From the NCBI GenBank assembly GCA_943331855.1, contig CALQNE010000224.1, forward strand, positions 1-5,949: a stretch of 5,949 nt of DNA. The letters are read 5' to 3'. The position numbers and the translations under genes are program-made. Shown here piece after piece: positions 1-5,926 of the stretch (the first letter of the stretch is position 1; each line of letters begins with the position of its first letter). This stretch comes from Bordetella parapertussis (lineage in GTDB: Bacteria; Pseudomonadota; Gammaproteobacteria; Burkholderiales; Burkholderiaceae_B). The notes beneath the pieces are model-generated. The model searched no databases and was not told the DNA's origin. It was given only the letters and a program-made list of their open reading frames with translations.

Positions 1-425
1 ATTGGTTTGAACGTATCCGAGGCCTTGAAAATGAGCCTGAGCGAGGCGAACGCTGCACGCAGTGTTTCGATATGCGCTTTGAACGCACGGCTCTGTATGC
101 GTACGAGCATGGCTACGATACGATCACCAGTTCGCTTGGGATCTCTCGCTGGAAAGACATGAATCAGATCAACGCAAGCGGCGAAAGAGCCGCCTCGCGT
201 TACGACGATTTAATGTACTGGACCTACAACTGGCGCAAACACGGTGGCTCGGCTCGCATGATCGAGATCAGCAAACGCGAAGAATTCTATCAACAAGAAT
301 ATTGCGGCTGTGTATATTCGTTGCGAGATACTAATCGACACCGTCGTTCGCAGGGCCGCGATCGCATTGCGCTTGGCGTCAAGTTTTATGGCCGCGATGA
401 GCTAAAAGCGTTGAAAGACGAGTAA
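1..425 (+). CDS. queH: Epoxyqueuosine reductase QueH, C-terminal part (5' end outside window)
   Basis: QueH (formerly DUF208) reduces epoxyqueuosine to queuosine in the anticodon wobble position of tRNA, the last step of queuosine synthesis, in the cytoplasm; it is the non-homologous alternative to QueG. The reading frame is open from base 3 and ends at TAA 423-425, giving 141 visible codons. Visible hallmarks are the ERCxxCFDMR motif (Cys at visible residues 18 and 21), the [12 protein letters not shown] segment, and the late [12 protein letters not shown] motif (Cys 101 and 103). In the family these cysteines belong to the iron-sulfur/metal site. The N-terminal third, with the family's CC-containing start motif, is missing only because the window begins here; nothing suggests a broken gene. 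The internal ATG at 72 is not the start, since conserved residues lie before it. Its last 47 bp overlap the end of the opposing deacetylase gene. Confidence 0.93.
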   Translation, partial: WFERIRGLENEPERGERCTQCFDMRFERTALYAYEHGYDTITSSLGISRWKDMNQINASGERAASRYDDLMYWTYNWRKHGGSARMIEISKREEFYQQEYCGCVYSLRDTNRHRRSQGRDRIALGVKFYGRDELKALKDE

Positions 426-1245
426 TCTGCAAGTTGTACTGAACCAGCATTGCACCAAAGTGCTCACTCGACAGAACTCTAAATTCTTCAATGCGGTCTT
501 GGCCAAACGCCAAGTTTAACGAGGCATGCTTGGCGGGATGCACCATCAACAACAGGTTTGGATCTGCCTGCTGTAGCCAAGCGCTCAACATCGTTTCATA
601 GGCTGGATGGGGGCGATCAAAATCATAGGCTCCTGCGAACGCTTGATTACTTTGTATACCCGCGCGTTGCGCCAAACGCGCTAAACTTTTTGCGCCGAGC
701 GCACCGATCAACCACGCTTTCAAGCGCTGCATGTACGGCAAGTGTCGAGGCAACGCTGAGGGTCGGGTATCGCGCAACCACGGTAATTGATGGGCGTAGC
801 GTCGCTGCACGATCTGTATCAACAGATCCCGAATCATCGGAAACTGATGAACATGTAAATGACCATCTATAAAGTCGGGCGAGCGACCAAGATGCAGTTC
901 AAACAAATCAAGTTGCGTTTCAATTTGCTCGGCAATCGCCTGCTTCGAAAGTGTGCGTGCATAGGCACGAAACAGTAACTTAGACAACGGAAGGCACAGC
1001 CCCGTTTGCCCAAGTGGCTCAGTTAAATTCAGATGTAAACCCAGATCAATTGGTAGGTTTTTTAGGGACTGTGCGGCCAAAGCGAAGCCAGGGGCCTGAA
1101 CCAAACAGCCGGTCGCACTGATGCGAGCTTGCTCGGCGAGCGCAACAATCGCCTGATCGACGCCAGCTTCAAGGCCGAAATCATCGGCACAAATCACAAT
1201 GGGTGTTGCGGGTTGCACTGAGTACGCGTGACTTCGTTTAATCAC
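379..1245 (-). CDS. YdjC/ChbG/HpnK family carbohydrate deacetylase (NaxD/LgmC-like candidate)
   Basis: This is a metal-dependent deacetylase of the YdjC superfamily, which removes acetyl groups from N-acetylated sugars. With the GTG start at 1245 it has 288 residues, normal for the family. The motifs are ADDFG at residues 20-24 (metal-binding and catalytic Asp), HLNLTEP starting at His71, [10 protein letters not shown] with His129/131/133, and a late MVHPA motif; all key residues are present. The start is uncertain. The frame stays open to 1338, but that extension runs antiparallel-free through the conserved end of the glycosyltransferase gene and has no family resemblance. GTG 1245 gives a GTGATTAA overlap with the upstream stop, consistent with translational coupling; GTG 1218 is the alternative. 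Neither has a clear Shine-Dalgarno sequence. Because it follows a polyprenyl-phosphate glycosyltransferase, the likely substrate is a lipid-linked N-acetylhexosamine, as for Francisella NaxD, rather than chitobiose (ChbG) or a hopanoid (HpnK). That choice is inferred from context. Confidence 0.88.
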   Translation of the reverse strand: MIKRSHAYSVQPATPIVICADDFGLEAGVDQAIVALAEQARISATGCLVQAPGFALAAQSLKNLPIDLGLHLNLTEPLGQTGLCLPLSKLLFRAYARTLSKQAIAEQIETQLDLFELHLGRSPDFIDGHLHVHQFPMIRDLLIQIVQRRYAHQLPWLRDTRPSALPRHLPYMQRLKAWLIGALGAKSLARLAQRAGIQSNQAFAGAYDFDRPHPAYETMLSAWLQQADPNLLLMVHPAKHASLNLAFGQDRIEEFRVLSSEHFGAMLVQYNLQITRLSTLLAHRGHKT

Positions 1246-2251
1246 GAAAGCGACGACCGCTTGAGCGTCGTACGATGTAAAGCGGACGACCTTTGACCTC
1301 TTCGAAAATTCTGGCGATGTACTCACCAACGATACCAATCGAAATCAAGGTGATGCCAGAAAAAAACAACAAGATCGTGACGATGGTCGGCCAGCCACTC
1401 ACCGGATTTGAAAACAAAAAGTATTCACCAATAATGTACAAGCCGTATACAAAAGAACAGATCGATACTAAAAATCCAAAAAGACTCACTGCCCGTAACG
1501 GCCAGGTTGTGAATGAGGTTAAACCGGCAAGCGCGAGTGTGAACAACTTCAATGCGCTGTAATGCGTTGAACCGTGTTGCCGATCTGCAGGCGTGTATGC
1601 AACGGACTCAGACTGAAAGCCCACCCAAGCATAGAGCCCCTTCATAAATCGATTACGTTCGGGTAATTGACGCAGCGCGTCGACCACGGCACGATCCATC
1701 AGACGAAAATCACCGGCATCGGGCGGCACTTTGACGCCACGAGAACCGGCGAGCAAGGAATAAAACAATTTAGTGCCCCAGCGTTTGCTGGCACTTTCAT
1801 CGGCACGCGTTTCTCGTACGGCATAAACCATATCCACACCGGCCTGCCAACGCGCCAACATCTTTGGCAACAGTTCAGGCGGATGCTGTAAATCAGCATC
1901 CAGCAGCATCACGACATCGCCCGTCGCAGCCTCGATTCCGGCTGTAATCGCGGGCTCTTTACCAAAATTGCGCGAGAGCTGTACAAAGCGAAAACCCGGG
2001 TTTAGCATCCAGGATGCCATCATGTCGGCCGTAGCATCACTGCTACCGTCATCCACCACAATGATTTCCCAGTTGGCGCCCGTTTGAGCGAGTACCGCCT
2101 GAAGGCGCGGCAAAAGCAAGCCTAAATTGTCATGCTCATTGAAAGCCGGCACCACGCAACTCAGCATCGCGCGTGCGATCTCGCGGCCTGGGGCGAGAGC
2201 TTCGGCGCCCGAAGAAACTGGTGCTGCAGAACTTGAGGTAGGTAGCGTCAT
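1238..2251 (-). CDS. GT2 family polyprenyl-phosphate glycosyltransferase (ArnC/GtrB/DPM1-like)
   Basis: This is a membrane-anchored inverting glycosyltransferase, expected to transfer a sugar from a nucleotide donor to undecaprenyl phosphate at the inner face of the cytoplasmic membrane. With the ATG at 2251 it has 337 residues. In order: a low-complexity Ser/Ala/Pro N-terminus of about 28 residues; the GT-A domain beginning LSCVVPAFNE; VVDDGSSD with Asp67/68; LSRNFGKEPAITAG; LDADLQHPPE with the DxD at 118-120; and RNRFMKGLYAWVGF. Two C-terminal membrane helices follow, then the GIVGEYIARIFEEVKGRPLYIV tail typical of the GtrB/ArnC group. Alternative starts are GTG 2299, which would overlap the transporter gene by 32 bp, and ATG 2167, directly before the conserved domain; none has a strong ribosome binding site. 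The transporter gene ends 16 bp upstream and the deacetylase starts within the stop region, so the three are probably one transcript. A role in lipid A or surface polysaccharide aminosugar decoration is inferred; the donor sugar cannot be read from sequence. Confidence 0.9.
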   Translation of the reverse strand: MTLPTSSSAAPVSSGAEALAPGREIARAMLSCVVPAFNEHDNLGLLLPRLQAVLAQTGANWEIIVVDDGSSDATADMMASWMLNPGFRFVQLSRNFGKEPAITAGIEAATGDVVMLLDADLQHPPELLPKMLARWQAGVDMVYAVRETRADESASKRWGTKLFYSLLAGSRGVKVPPDAGDFRLMDRAVVDALRQLPERNRFMKGLYAWVGFQSESVAYTPADRQHGSTHYSALKLFTLALAGLTSFTTWPLRAVSLFGFLVSICSFVYGLYIIGEYFLFSNPVSGWPTIVTILLFFSGITLISIGIVGEYIARIFEEVKGRPLYIVRRSSGRRFRD

Positions 2252-2267
2252 ACGTGAATGATAACGT

Positions 2268-3134
2268 TTAACGCGCCTTTTGCAGAGCCAGGCTAGCACT
2301 CAGAATGGTGAGGATCACCACTGCAGCACCCAACAACATGCGTGGACCTGGTACTTGATTAAACAGCCACCAGGCGAAAGCGATCGCATAAATGGGCTCT
2401 AAGGCCACGACGAGCCCCGCCGTTCGCGCAGGCAATTGCCTCAAACTTGAAACGAACAAAAGATGCGCCAATCCCGTGCAAACGATGCCCAATACAGCCA
2501 CCCAGAACCAATTGTTCATCGTGATTGGCGCCAGCGACCCGACCACCCAGGGTGACAGCAAGAGAAACACGATGCAATTTTGTAAACCCGCGACGGCAAA
2601 GGCATTGACCTCAAAAAGATAACGGCGATTCAAGACAGCCAACACGCCGAACCCAGCGCCTGACAACAGCCCCCACAGCAGGCCCTCAGTACCTACATCC
2701 GACAGATCAAACGAAGGCGTAATCAGCAGTAAACCGAGACTGACAAGCCAAAGCCGGACCCATTCGGCACGGGTCACTTTTTCACGTAAGAGACCCCACT
2801 CAAGGAGCGTGATGAACGCTGGAAAGCTGGCAAAACCCAGAGTCGCAATGGCGATTCCACCCACTTTGACAGAGACAAAGAATGTCACCCAATGAATCGT
2901 CAGCATCACACCCGAGCTGAGTAAAACCAGCCAACGGCCATGGCCCAACAAGGTATGCAGCGGTTGGGTTAACAAAACCCGCCCAAACAGGGCAAGCGAG
3001 GCAACCGCGAAGCCCGCTCGACCCCAGGTAATAAATAGCGCGTCTGCGGTAATCAGTTCACCCAAAATGCCAGTGAAACCGAACAACACCGCCACCAGAT
3101 GCACTGCAAATAAAGATTGTGTACGGCTTAACAA
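2268..3134 (-). CDS. EamA/DMT superfamily transporter, ten membrane helices
   Basis: This is an inner-membrane protein of the drug/metabolite transporter superfamily with two EamA repeats, 288 residues, the standard length. The first repeat (roughly residues 8-140) ends in the TLGFASFPAFITLLEW and GLLREKVTRAEW region. The second (roughly 150-285) has the matching AGLVVALEPIYAIAFAWWLF segment followed by a Gly-Ala-rich last helix and a short basic tail. The start is TTG at 3134: an in-frame TGA at 3143-3141 leaves almost no room upstream, and the first transmembrane helix begins about eight residues later. No good Shine-Dalgarno sequence is visible. Substrates in this family range from amino acids to nucleotide sugars and cannot be assigned from sequence. 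It lies 52 bp after the racemase gene and 16 bp before the glycosyltransferase gene on the same strand. Either amino-acid-type export or translocation of the lipid-linked sugar made by the downstream enzymes would fit the context. Confidence 0.88.
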   Translation of the reverse strand: MLSRTQSLFAVHLVAVLFGFTGILGELITADALFITWGRAGFAVASLALFGRVLLTQPLHTLLGHGRWLVLLSSGVMLTIHWVTFFVSVKVGGIAIATLGFASFPAFITLLEWGLLREKVTRAEWVRLWLVSLGLLLITPSFDLSDVGTEGLLWGLLSGAGFGVLAVLNRRYLFEVNAFAVAGLQNCIVFLLLSPWVVGSLAPITMNNWFWVAVLGIVCTGLAHLLFVSSLRQLPARTAGLVVALEPIYAIAFAWWLFNQVPGPRMLLGAAVVILTILSASLALQKAR

Positions 3135-3168
3135 AGCAAATCACGCTGAGTCGGACAAAACGGCTTAA

Positions 3169-3187
3169 ATTGCTGCGTTGCAACAAT
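3169..3187 (-). other. Short hairpin in the racemase-transporter intergenic gap
   Basis: Read on the minus strand, ATTGTTGC-AAC-GCAGCAAT forms an 8-bp stem (one G-U pair) with a 3-base loop, beginning at the last base of the racemase stop codon. It is followed by TTAAGCCGTTTTG rather than a clean U tract, so it is a poor intrinsic terminator. It might attenuate read-through or protect the 3' end. Alternatively it is chance. Confidence 0.3.
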
Positions 3188-3936
3188 CACGATCGACGAT
3201 CACTCGGCCAACCCAAGGGCGCCGCCCAACCCGTATAGGTCTTGGCCAAGGGAGTGGCATAGTCACCCACCTTGCTCGTGCCCAGCCCTAGCGCAGCGAG
3301 TGCCTCAGCGAATTTAACAGCGACAGCAACACCATCAATGACGGGCACCCCTAAACGCTTGGTTAGCGTGTGACAAAGCGCAGTCATACCCGCACAGCCA
3401 AGCACAATCGCGCCGCTGCGATCGCGGCTCAAGGCCTCACGCGCCGCCTGCTCGATCTGGTTCAGGATCGCCTCGCCCCCATCTTCGAGAGCAAGTACTG
3501 GGATATCGGTACCGTGGACACCCCGGCACTGATGCTCAAAACCATAACGCTGAACCAGTCGCTCGGCAATAATGCAAGTACGTGTCATAGTTGTAACAAT
3601 TGAAAATCCCGTTGCTACCATACTGGCAGCATGAAAAGCGGCCTCGGCAATGCCCAAAACTGGTGCATGCGTAGCCTCACGCGCCGCTTCAAGACCGGGA
3701 TCGCCAAAACAAGCAATCACAACCGCATCAGGGTGAAGCGACTCGCCCAGGCGGACTTGTTCAGCAACACCCGCCGCAGCAAAGGCCTCATCATAGTGCC
3801 CCTCAATAGAAAGTGGCCCAAAACTGGGCTGAACCGCGATGATTTCAGTATCAGAACTTGCCACGGCACGTGCGCCTTGAGCAATGCCTTCGGTCATGGA
3901 TTGGGTCGTGTTCGGGTTTATCAGGAGTATTTTCAT
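3187..3936 (-). CDS. Asp/Glu racemase superfamily protein, hydantoin/allantoin racemase type
   Basis: This is a 249-residue cytoplasmic protein of the cofactor-independent Asp/Glu/hydantoin racemase family, which interconverts enantiomers by a two-cysteine, two-base mechanism. It starts MKILLINPNTT, the classic N-terminus of the hydantoin racemase branch. The first catalytic cysteine is Cys76 in VIACFGDPG and the second is Cys181 in VLGCAGM. These are the positions I recall for characterised rhizobial hydantoin racemases. The tail motif YATPLAKTYTGW is also typical of the hydantoin/allantoin branch and unlike MurI glutamate racemases. The ATG at 3936 is well supported by homology, although the Shine-Dalgarno is weak. 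The gene is divergent from a solute-binding-protein gene carrying a sigma-54 promoter, which suggests use of a racemic nitrogen compound such as 5-substituted hydantoins or allantoin. No hydantoinase, allantoinase or carbamoylase gene is in the window, so the substrate remains open; maleate isomerase-like activity is a less likely alternative. Confidence 0.88.
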   Translation of the reverse strand: MKILLINPNTTQSMTEGIAQGARAVASSDTEIIAVQPSFGPLSIEGHYDEAFAAAGVAEQVRLGESLHPDAVVIACFGDPGLEAAREATHAPVLGIAEAAFHAASMVATGFSIVTTMTRTCIIAERLVQRYGFEHQCRGVHGTDIPVLALEDGGEAILNQIEQAAREALSRDRSGAIVLGCAGMTALCHTLTKRLGVPVIDGVAVAVKFAEALAALGLGTSKVGDYATPLAKTYTGWAAPLGWPSDRRS

Positions 3937-3980
3937 ATCGAAAGTTCAGTTAAATTTCGTTACAAGTGCAAGCAGTGTGT

Positions 3981-3997
3981 TGCACCAAAATGGTTAA
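3981..3997 (+). promoter_or_regulatory. NtrC-like enhancer site 1
   Basis: TGCACCAAAATGGTTAA matches the known NtrC consensus TGCACCA-N3-TGGTGCA over the whole left half and the first four bases of the right half. It differs from the first 14 bases of the E. coli glnA NtrC site only in the spacer. The last three bases of the right arm are degenerate (TAA for GCA). Its centre is about 194 bp upstream of the predicted sigma-54 transcription start and about 53 bp upstream of the divergent racemase ATG, so it could affect both genes. Confidence 0.6.
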
Positions 3998-4020
3998 AAA
4001 TACTGCAGAATTAAAGTGAA

Positions 4021-4037
4021 CGCACCAAAATGTCGCA
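4021..4037 (+). promoter_or_regulatory. NtrC-like enhancer site 2
   Basis: CGCACCAAAATGTCGCA repeats 11 bases of the first site exactly (GCACCAAAATG). The right arm keeps TG and GCA, the very part that is degenerate in site 1. The centre-to-centre distance to site 1 is 40 bp, close to four helical turns, so dimers could sit on the same face of the DNA. It lies about 154 bp upstream of the predicted sigma-54 start, a usual enhancer distance. Confidence 0.5.
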
Positions 4038-4050
4038 CGAGACAAAAAAA

Positions 4051-4064
4051 TCACCCCTTGGTGA
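4051..4064. repeat. Inverted repeat TCACC-CCTT-GGTGA
   Basis: Perfect 5-bp arms separated by 4 bases lie 14 bp downstream of the second NtrC-like site. The CACC/GGTG core resembles the NtrC half-site, but the arm spacing is one base shorter, so it may be a weak third site, an operator for another regulator, or chance. Confidence 0.3.
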
Positions 4065-4136
4065 CAATGTTTGAGCGACCAAGCATACAGAGAAAGGATT
4101 TCTTTTGAACTCCAAACTCAGAAACATGCCGAACTA

Positions 4137-4150
4137 AGACAATTTTGTCT
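4137..4150. promoter_or_regulatory. Inverted repeat AGACAA-TT-TTGTCT, possible operator
   Basis: Perfect 6-bp arms with a 2-base centre lie 6 bp upstream of the sigma-54 -24 element, at about -46 to -33 relative to the predicted start. A dimeric regulator bound here could interfere with polymerase or add substrate-specific control. No matching regulator gene is in the window. Confidence 0.4.
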
Positions 4151-4156
4151 AAATCA

Positions 4157-4172
4157 TGGCACGCTAATTGCT
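4157..4172 (+). promoter_or_regulatory. Sigma-54 (RpoN) -24/-12 promoter
   Basis: TGGCACG-CTAA-TTGCT matches the consensus TGGCACG-N4-TTGCW at every defined position, with exactly 10 bp between the invariant GG (4158-4159) and GC (4170-4171). Transcription is predicted to start near 4183, about 67 nt before the binding-protein ATG. Such promoters need an enhancer-binding activator; the NtrC-like sites upstream supply a candidate. No IHF consensus was found between them by eye. Confidence 0.85.
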
Positions 4173-4240
4173 TAGTGACAATCACACCAGTTAGTCGAAA
4201 TATTTTCAATACTTTTTTAAGACTTGCTATTAAACCACCC

Positions 4241-4244
4241 GGAG
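4241..4244 (+). promoter_or_regulatory. Ribosome binding site GGAG deciding the 4250 start
   Basis: GGAG sits 5 bases before the ATG at 4250, which is also directly followed by a signal peptide. This settles the start against the in-frame upstream ATG at 4157-5' side (4145 region), which would place the promoter inside the coding sequence. Confidence 0.85.
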
Positions 4245-4249
4245 ATTTC

Positions 4250-5926
4250 ATGAAAAAAGTTTTTTCGTTTGCCCGCTCTGGCATGACCCCAATACGGTTA
4301 ACCGTATTGGCAACTATTCTAGCCGCAGCCTCGTTGCAACCCGCGTTGGCACAAAACAAAACTCTGACGATCGCAATGACGGCCGCCGATGTCCCCAGAA
4401 CTTTAGGGCAGCCAGATCAAGGCTTTGAAGGCAATCGCTTCACTGGCATCCCAATGTATGACTCACTGACGCAGTGGGATCTGACAAAAACAGATGCTGC
4501 AAGCGTGGTGATCCCGGGCGTTGCCCTGTCATGGGAAGTCAGTGCCAATGACAAAACCAAATGGGTTTTCAAATTACGCCCTGGTGTGAAATTTCATGAT
4601 GGCTCAGCCTTCAATGCCGATGCCGTGGTCTGGAACGTTCAAAAAGTTTTAGACAAAGCCGCCGAGCATTTTGACGCCAGCCAAGTCGGGGCGACCGCCT
4701 CACGCATGCCGACGTTAAGAAGCGCTAAAAAAATTGACGACATGACGGTTGAGCTCACGACCAGCGAGCCTGACTCGTTTTTGCCAATCAATTTAACCAA
4801 TTTGTTTATGGCTTCACCTGCCAAGTGGAACGAGAAGCTTAAGGCCGTTCCTGCTACGGTGACGGATCCTGCAGAGCGTTCAAAACAAGCCTGGACCGCC
4901 TTTGCCGCAGATGCGTCAGGCTCGGGTCCGTTCAAGATGACACGCTTTGTTCCGCGTGAGCGCCTAGAACTGGCCGCAAACAAAGACTATTGGGATCCCA
5001 AACGTGTTCCAAAAATTGACCGCGTCGTCATGATCCCAATGCCCGAGGCGAACGCACGCACGGCAGCCCTGCTTTCAGGTCAAGTCGACTGGATTGAAGC
5101 CCCGGCCCCCGATGCCATGGCTCAAATTAAACAGCGTGGCTTCACGATCTATAGCAATGCTCAGCCTCACGTTTGGCCCTGGCAACTCTCGTTTGCTGAC
5201 GGCTCGCCTTGGTTAGACAAGCGCGTACGTCAAGCCGCTAACCTGTGCGTCGACCGCGCCGGCCTCAAGAGCTTGCTTGGCGACATGATGGAAATCCCCA
5301 AAGGAACCTTCCCACCAGGACACCCATGGTGGGGTAATCCAGCCTTTGAAATTAAGTACGATCCGGCCGCTGCCAAAAAACTCATGACAGATGCGGGGTA
5401 CTCGACCGCTAAACCCATGAAGACAAAAGTGCAAATCTCTGCCTCAGGCTCAGGGCAAATGATGCCCTTACCGATGAACGAATTTGTGCAACAGTCACTC
5501 AAGCAGTGTTTCTTTGACATTCAGTTTGATGTGATTGAATGGAACACCATGTTCAACAGCTGGCGCTTGGGTGCTAAAGATCCAGCCGCCAACGGTGCCA
5601 CCGCCACGAACGTCAGCTTCTCGGCAATGGATCCATTTTTTGCAATGGTTCGTTTCTCAAGCACCAAAGCGTTCCCGCCTGTTTCAAACAACTGGGGTTA
5701 CTTTGGCAGCGCAGAACTTGATCAGCTCGTTGCAAATGCTCGCACAAACTTTGAAGAAAAAGGGCGTGACGAAGCACTGGCAAAACTGCATGCAAAAATC
5801 GTCGACGAAACTGCTTTCGTCTGGATTGCGCATGACGTTGGCCCACGCGCCATGAGTCCTAAAGTCAAAAATGTTGTCCAACCGAAAAGTTGGTTTATTG
5901 ATATCGCAACGATGACCAAAGACTAA
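4250..5926 (+). CDS. ABC transporter substrate-binding protein, SBP_bac_5 (DppA/OppA-like)
   Basis: This is a periplasmic solute-binding protein, 558 residues, of the peptide/nickel/opine binding family (SBP_bac_5), delivering substrate to an inner-membrane ABC importer. A Sec signal peptide is evident: basic MKK start, a hydrophobic core at about residues 17-29, and a PALA-Q cleavage site after residue 34. No lipobox cysteine is present, so it should be soluble. The family signature around WVFKLRPGVKFHDG (105-118) and the GSGPFK motif (224-229) are clear, and the length is normal for the family. The substrate cannot be read directly. Divergence from a hydantoin-type racemase and an upstream sigma-54 promoter with NtrC-like sites suggest a nitrogen-containing substrate taken up under nitrogen limitation. 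Permease and ATPase genes are not in the window and are expected downstream of 5926. The start at 4250 is chosen on ribosome binding site and signal peptide. Confidence 0.93.
   Translation: MKKVFSFARSGMTPIRLTVLATILAAASLQPALAQNKTLTIAMTAADVPRTLGQPDQGFEGNRFTGIPMYDSLTQWDLTKTDAASVVIPGVALSWEVSANDKTKWVFKLRPGVKFHDGSAFNADAVVWNVQKVLDKAAEHFDASQVGATASRMPTLRSAKKIDDMTVELTTSEPDSFLPINLTNLFMASPAKWNEKLKAVPATVTDPAERSKQAWTAFAADASGSGPFKMTRFVPRERLELAANKDYWDPKRVPKIDRVVMIPMPEANARTAALLSGQVDWIEAPAPDAMAQIKQRGFTIYSNAQPHVWPWQLSFADGSPWLDKRVRQAANLCVDRAGLKSLLGDMMEIPKGTFPPGHPWWGNPAFEIKYDPAAAKKLMTDAGYSTAKPMKTKVQISASGSGQMMPLPMNEFVQQSLKQCFFDIQFDVIEWNTMFNSWRLGAKDPAANGATATNVSFSAMDPFFAMVRFSSTKAFPPVSNNWGYFGSAELDQLVANARTNFEEKGRDEALAKLHAKIVDETAFVWIAHDVGPRAMSPKVKNVVQPKSWFIDIATMTKD

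Larger units (their letters stand above)
3937..4249. other. Divergent intergenic regulatory region (313 bp)
   Basis: This AT-richer stretch separates the racemase and binding-protein start codons. It contains two NtrC-like sites, two inverted repeats, a sigma-54 promoter, a predicted leader of about 67 nt and a ribosome binding site, each listed separately. No convincing coding potential is seen. On the minus strand, toward the racemase, there is no sigma-54 element. Only a weak sigma-70-like arrangement (TTGGTG with TGTAAC 18 bases later, near 3960-3990) is visible, and it would overlap the first NtrC-like site. Confidence 0.8.

Noticed and set aside
558..872. Plus-strand open frame of 104 codons
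   Set aside because: It is antisense to the conserved middle of the deacetylase, with no recognisable motif or ribosome binding site.
1246..1338. N-terminal extension of the deacetylase by 31 codons
   Set aside because: It lies within the conserved 3' coding end of the glycosyltransferase gene in another frame and has no resemblance to the family, whose members begin shortly before the ADDFG motif.
1293..1562. Plus-strand open frame of 89 codons
   Set aside because: It is antisense to the membrane-helix region of the glycosyltransferase; its composition reflects the opposite strand.
3960..3995. Possible minus-strand sigma-54 promoter for the racemase
   Set aside because: A TTGCA word is present, but the partner GG is not at the required 10-bp spacing.
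3631..4014. Plus-strand open frame of 127 codons overlapping the racemase start and intergenic region
   Set aside because: It is a shadow of the racemase gene running into regulatory DNA, with no family resemblance.
4061..4182. Direct repeat GTGACAAT at 4061-4068 and 4175-4182
   Set aside because: An 8-base repeat in AT-rich DNA can easily arise by chance; the second copy merely ends at the predicted transcription start.
4145..4249. In-frame upstream extension of the binding protein beginning at ATG-like codon 4145 region
   Set aside because: It would place 35 residues before a clear signal peptide, has no ribosome binding site, and contains the consensus sigma-54 promoter; GGAG plus ATG 4250 is far better.
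4051..4359. Minus-strand open frame of 102 codons across the promoter region
   Set aside because: It is antisense to the signal peptide and covers the sigma-54 promoter and leader; no coding motif is seen.
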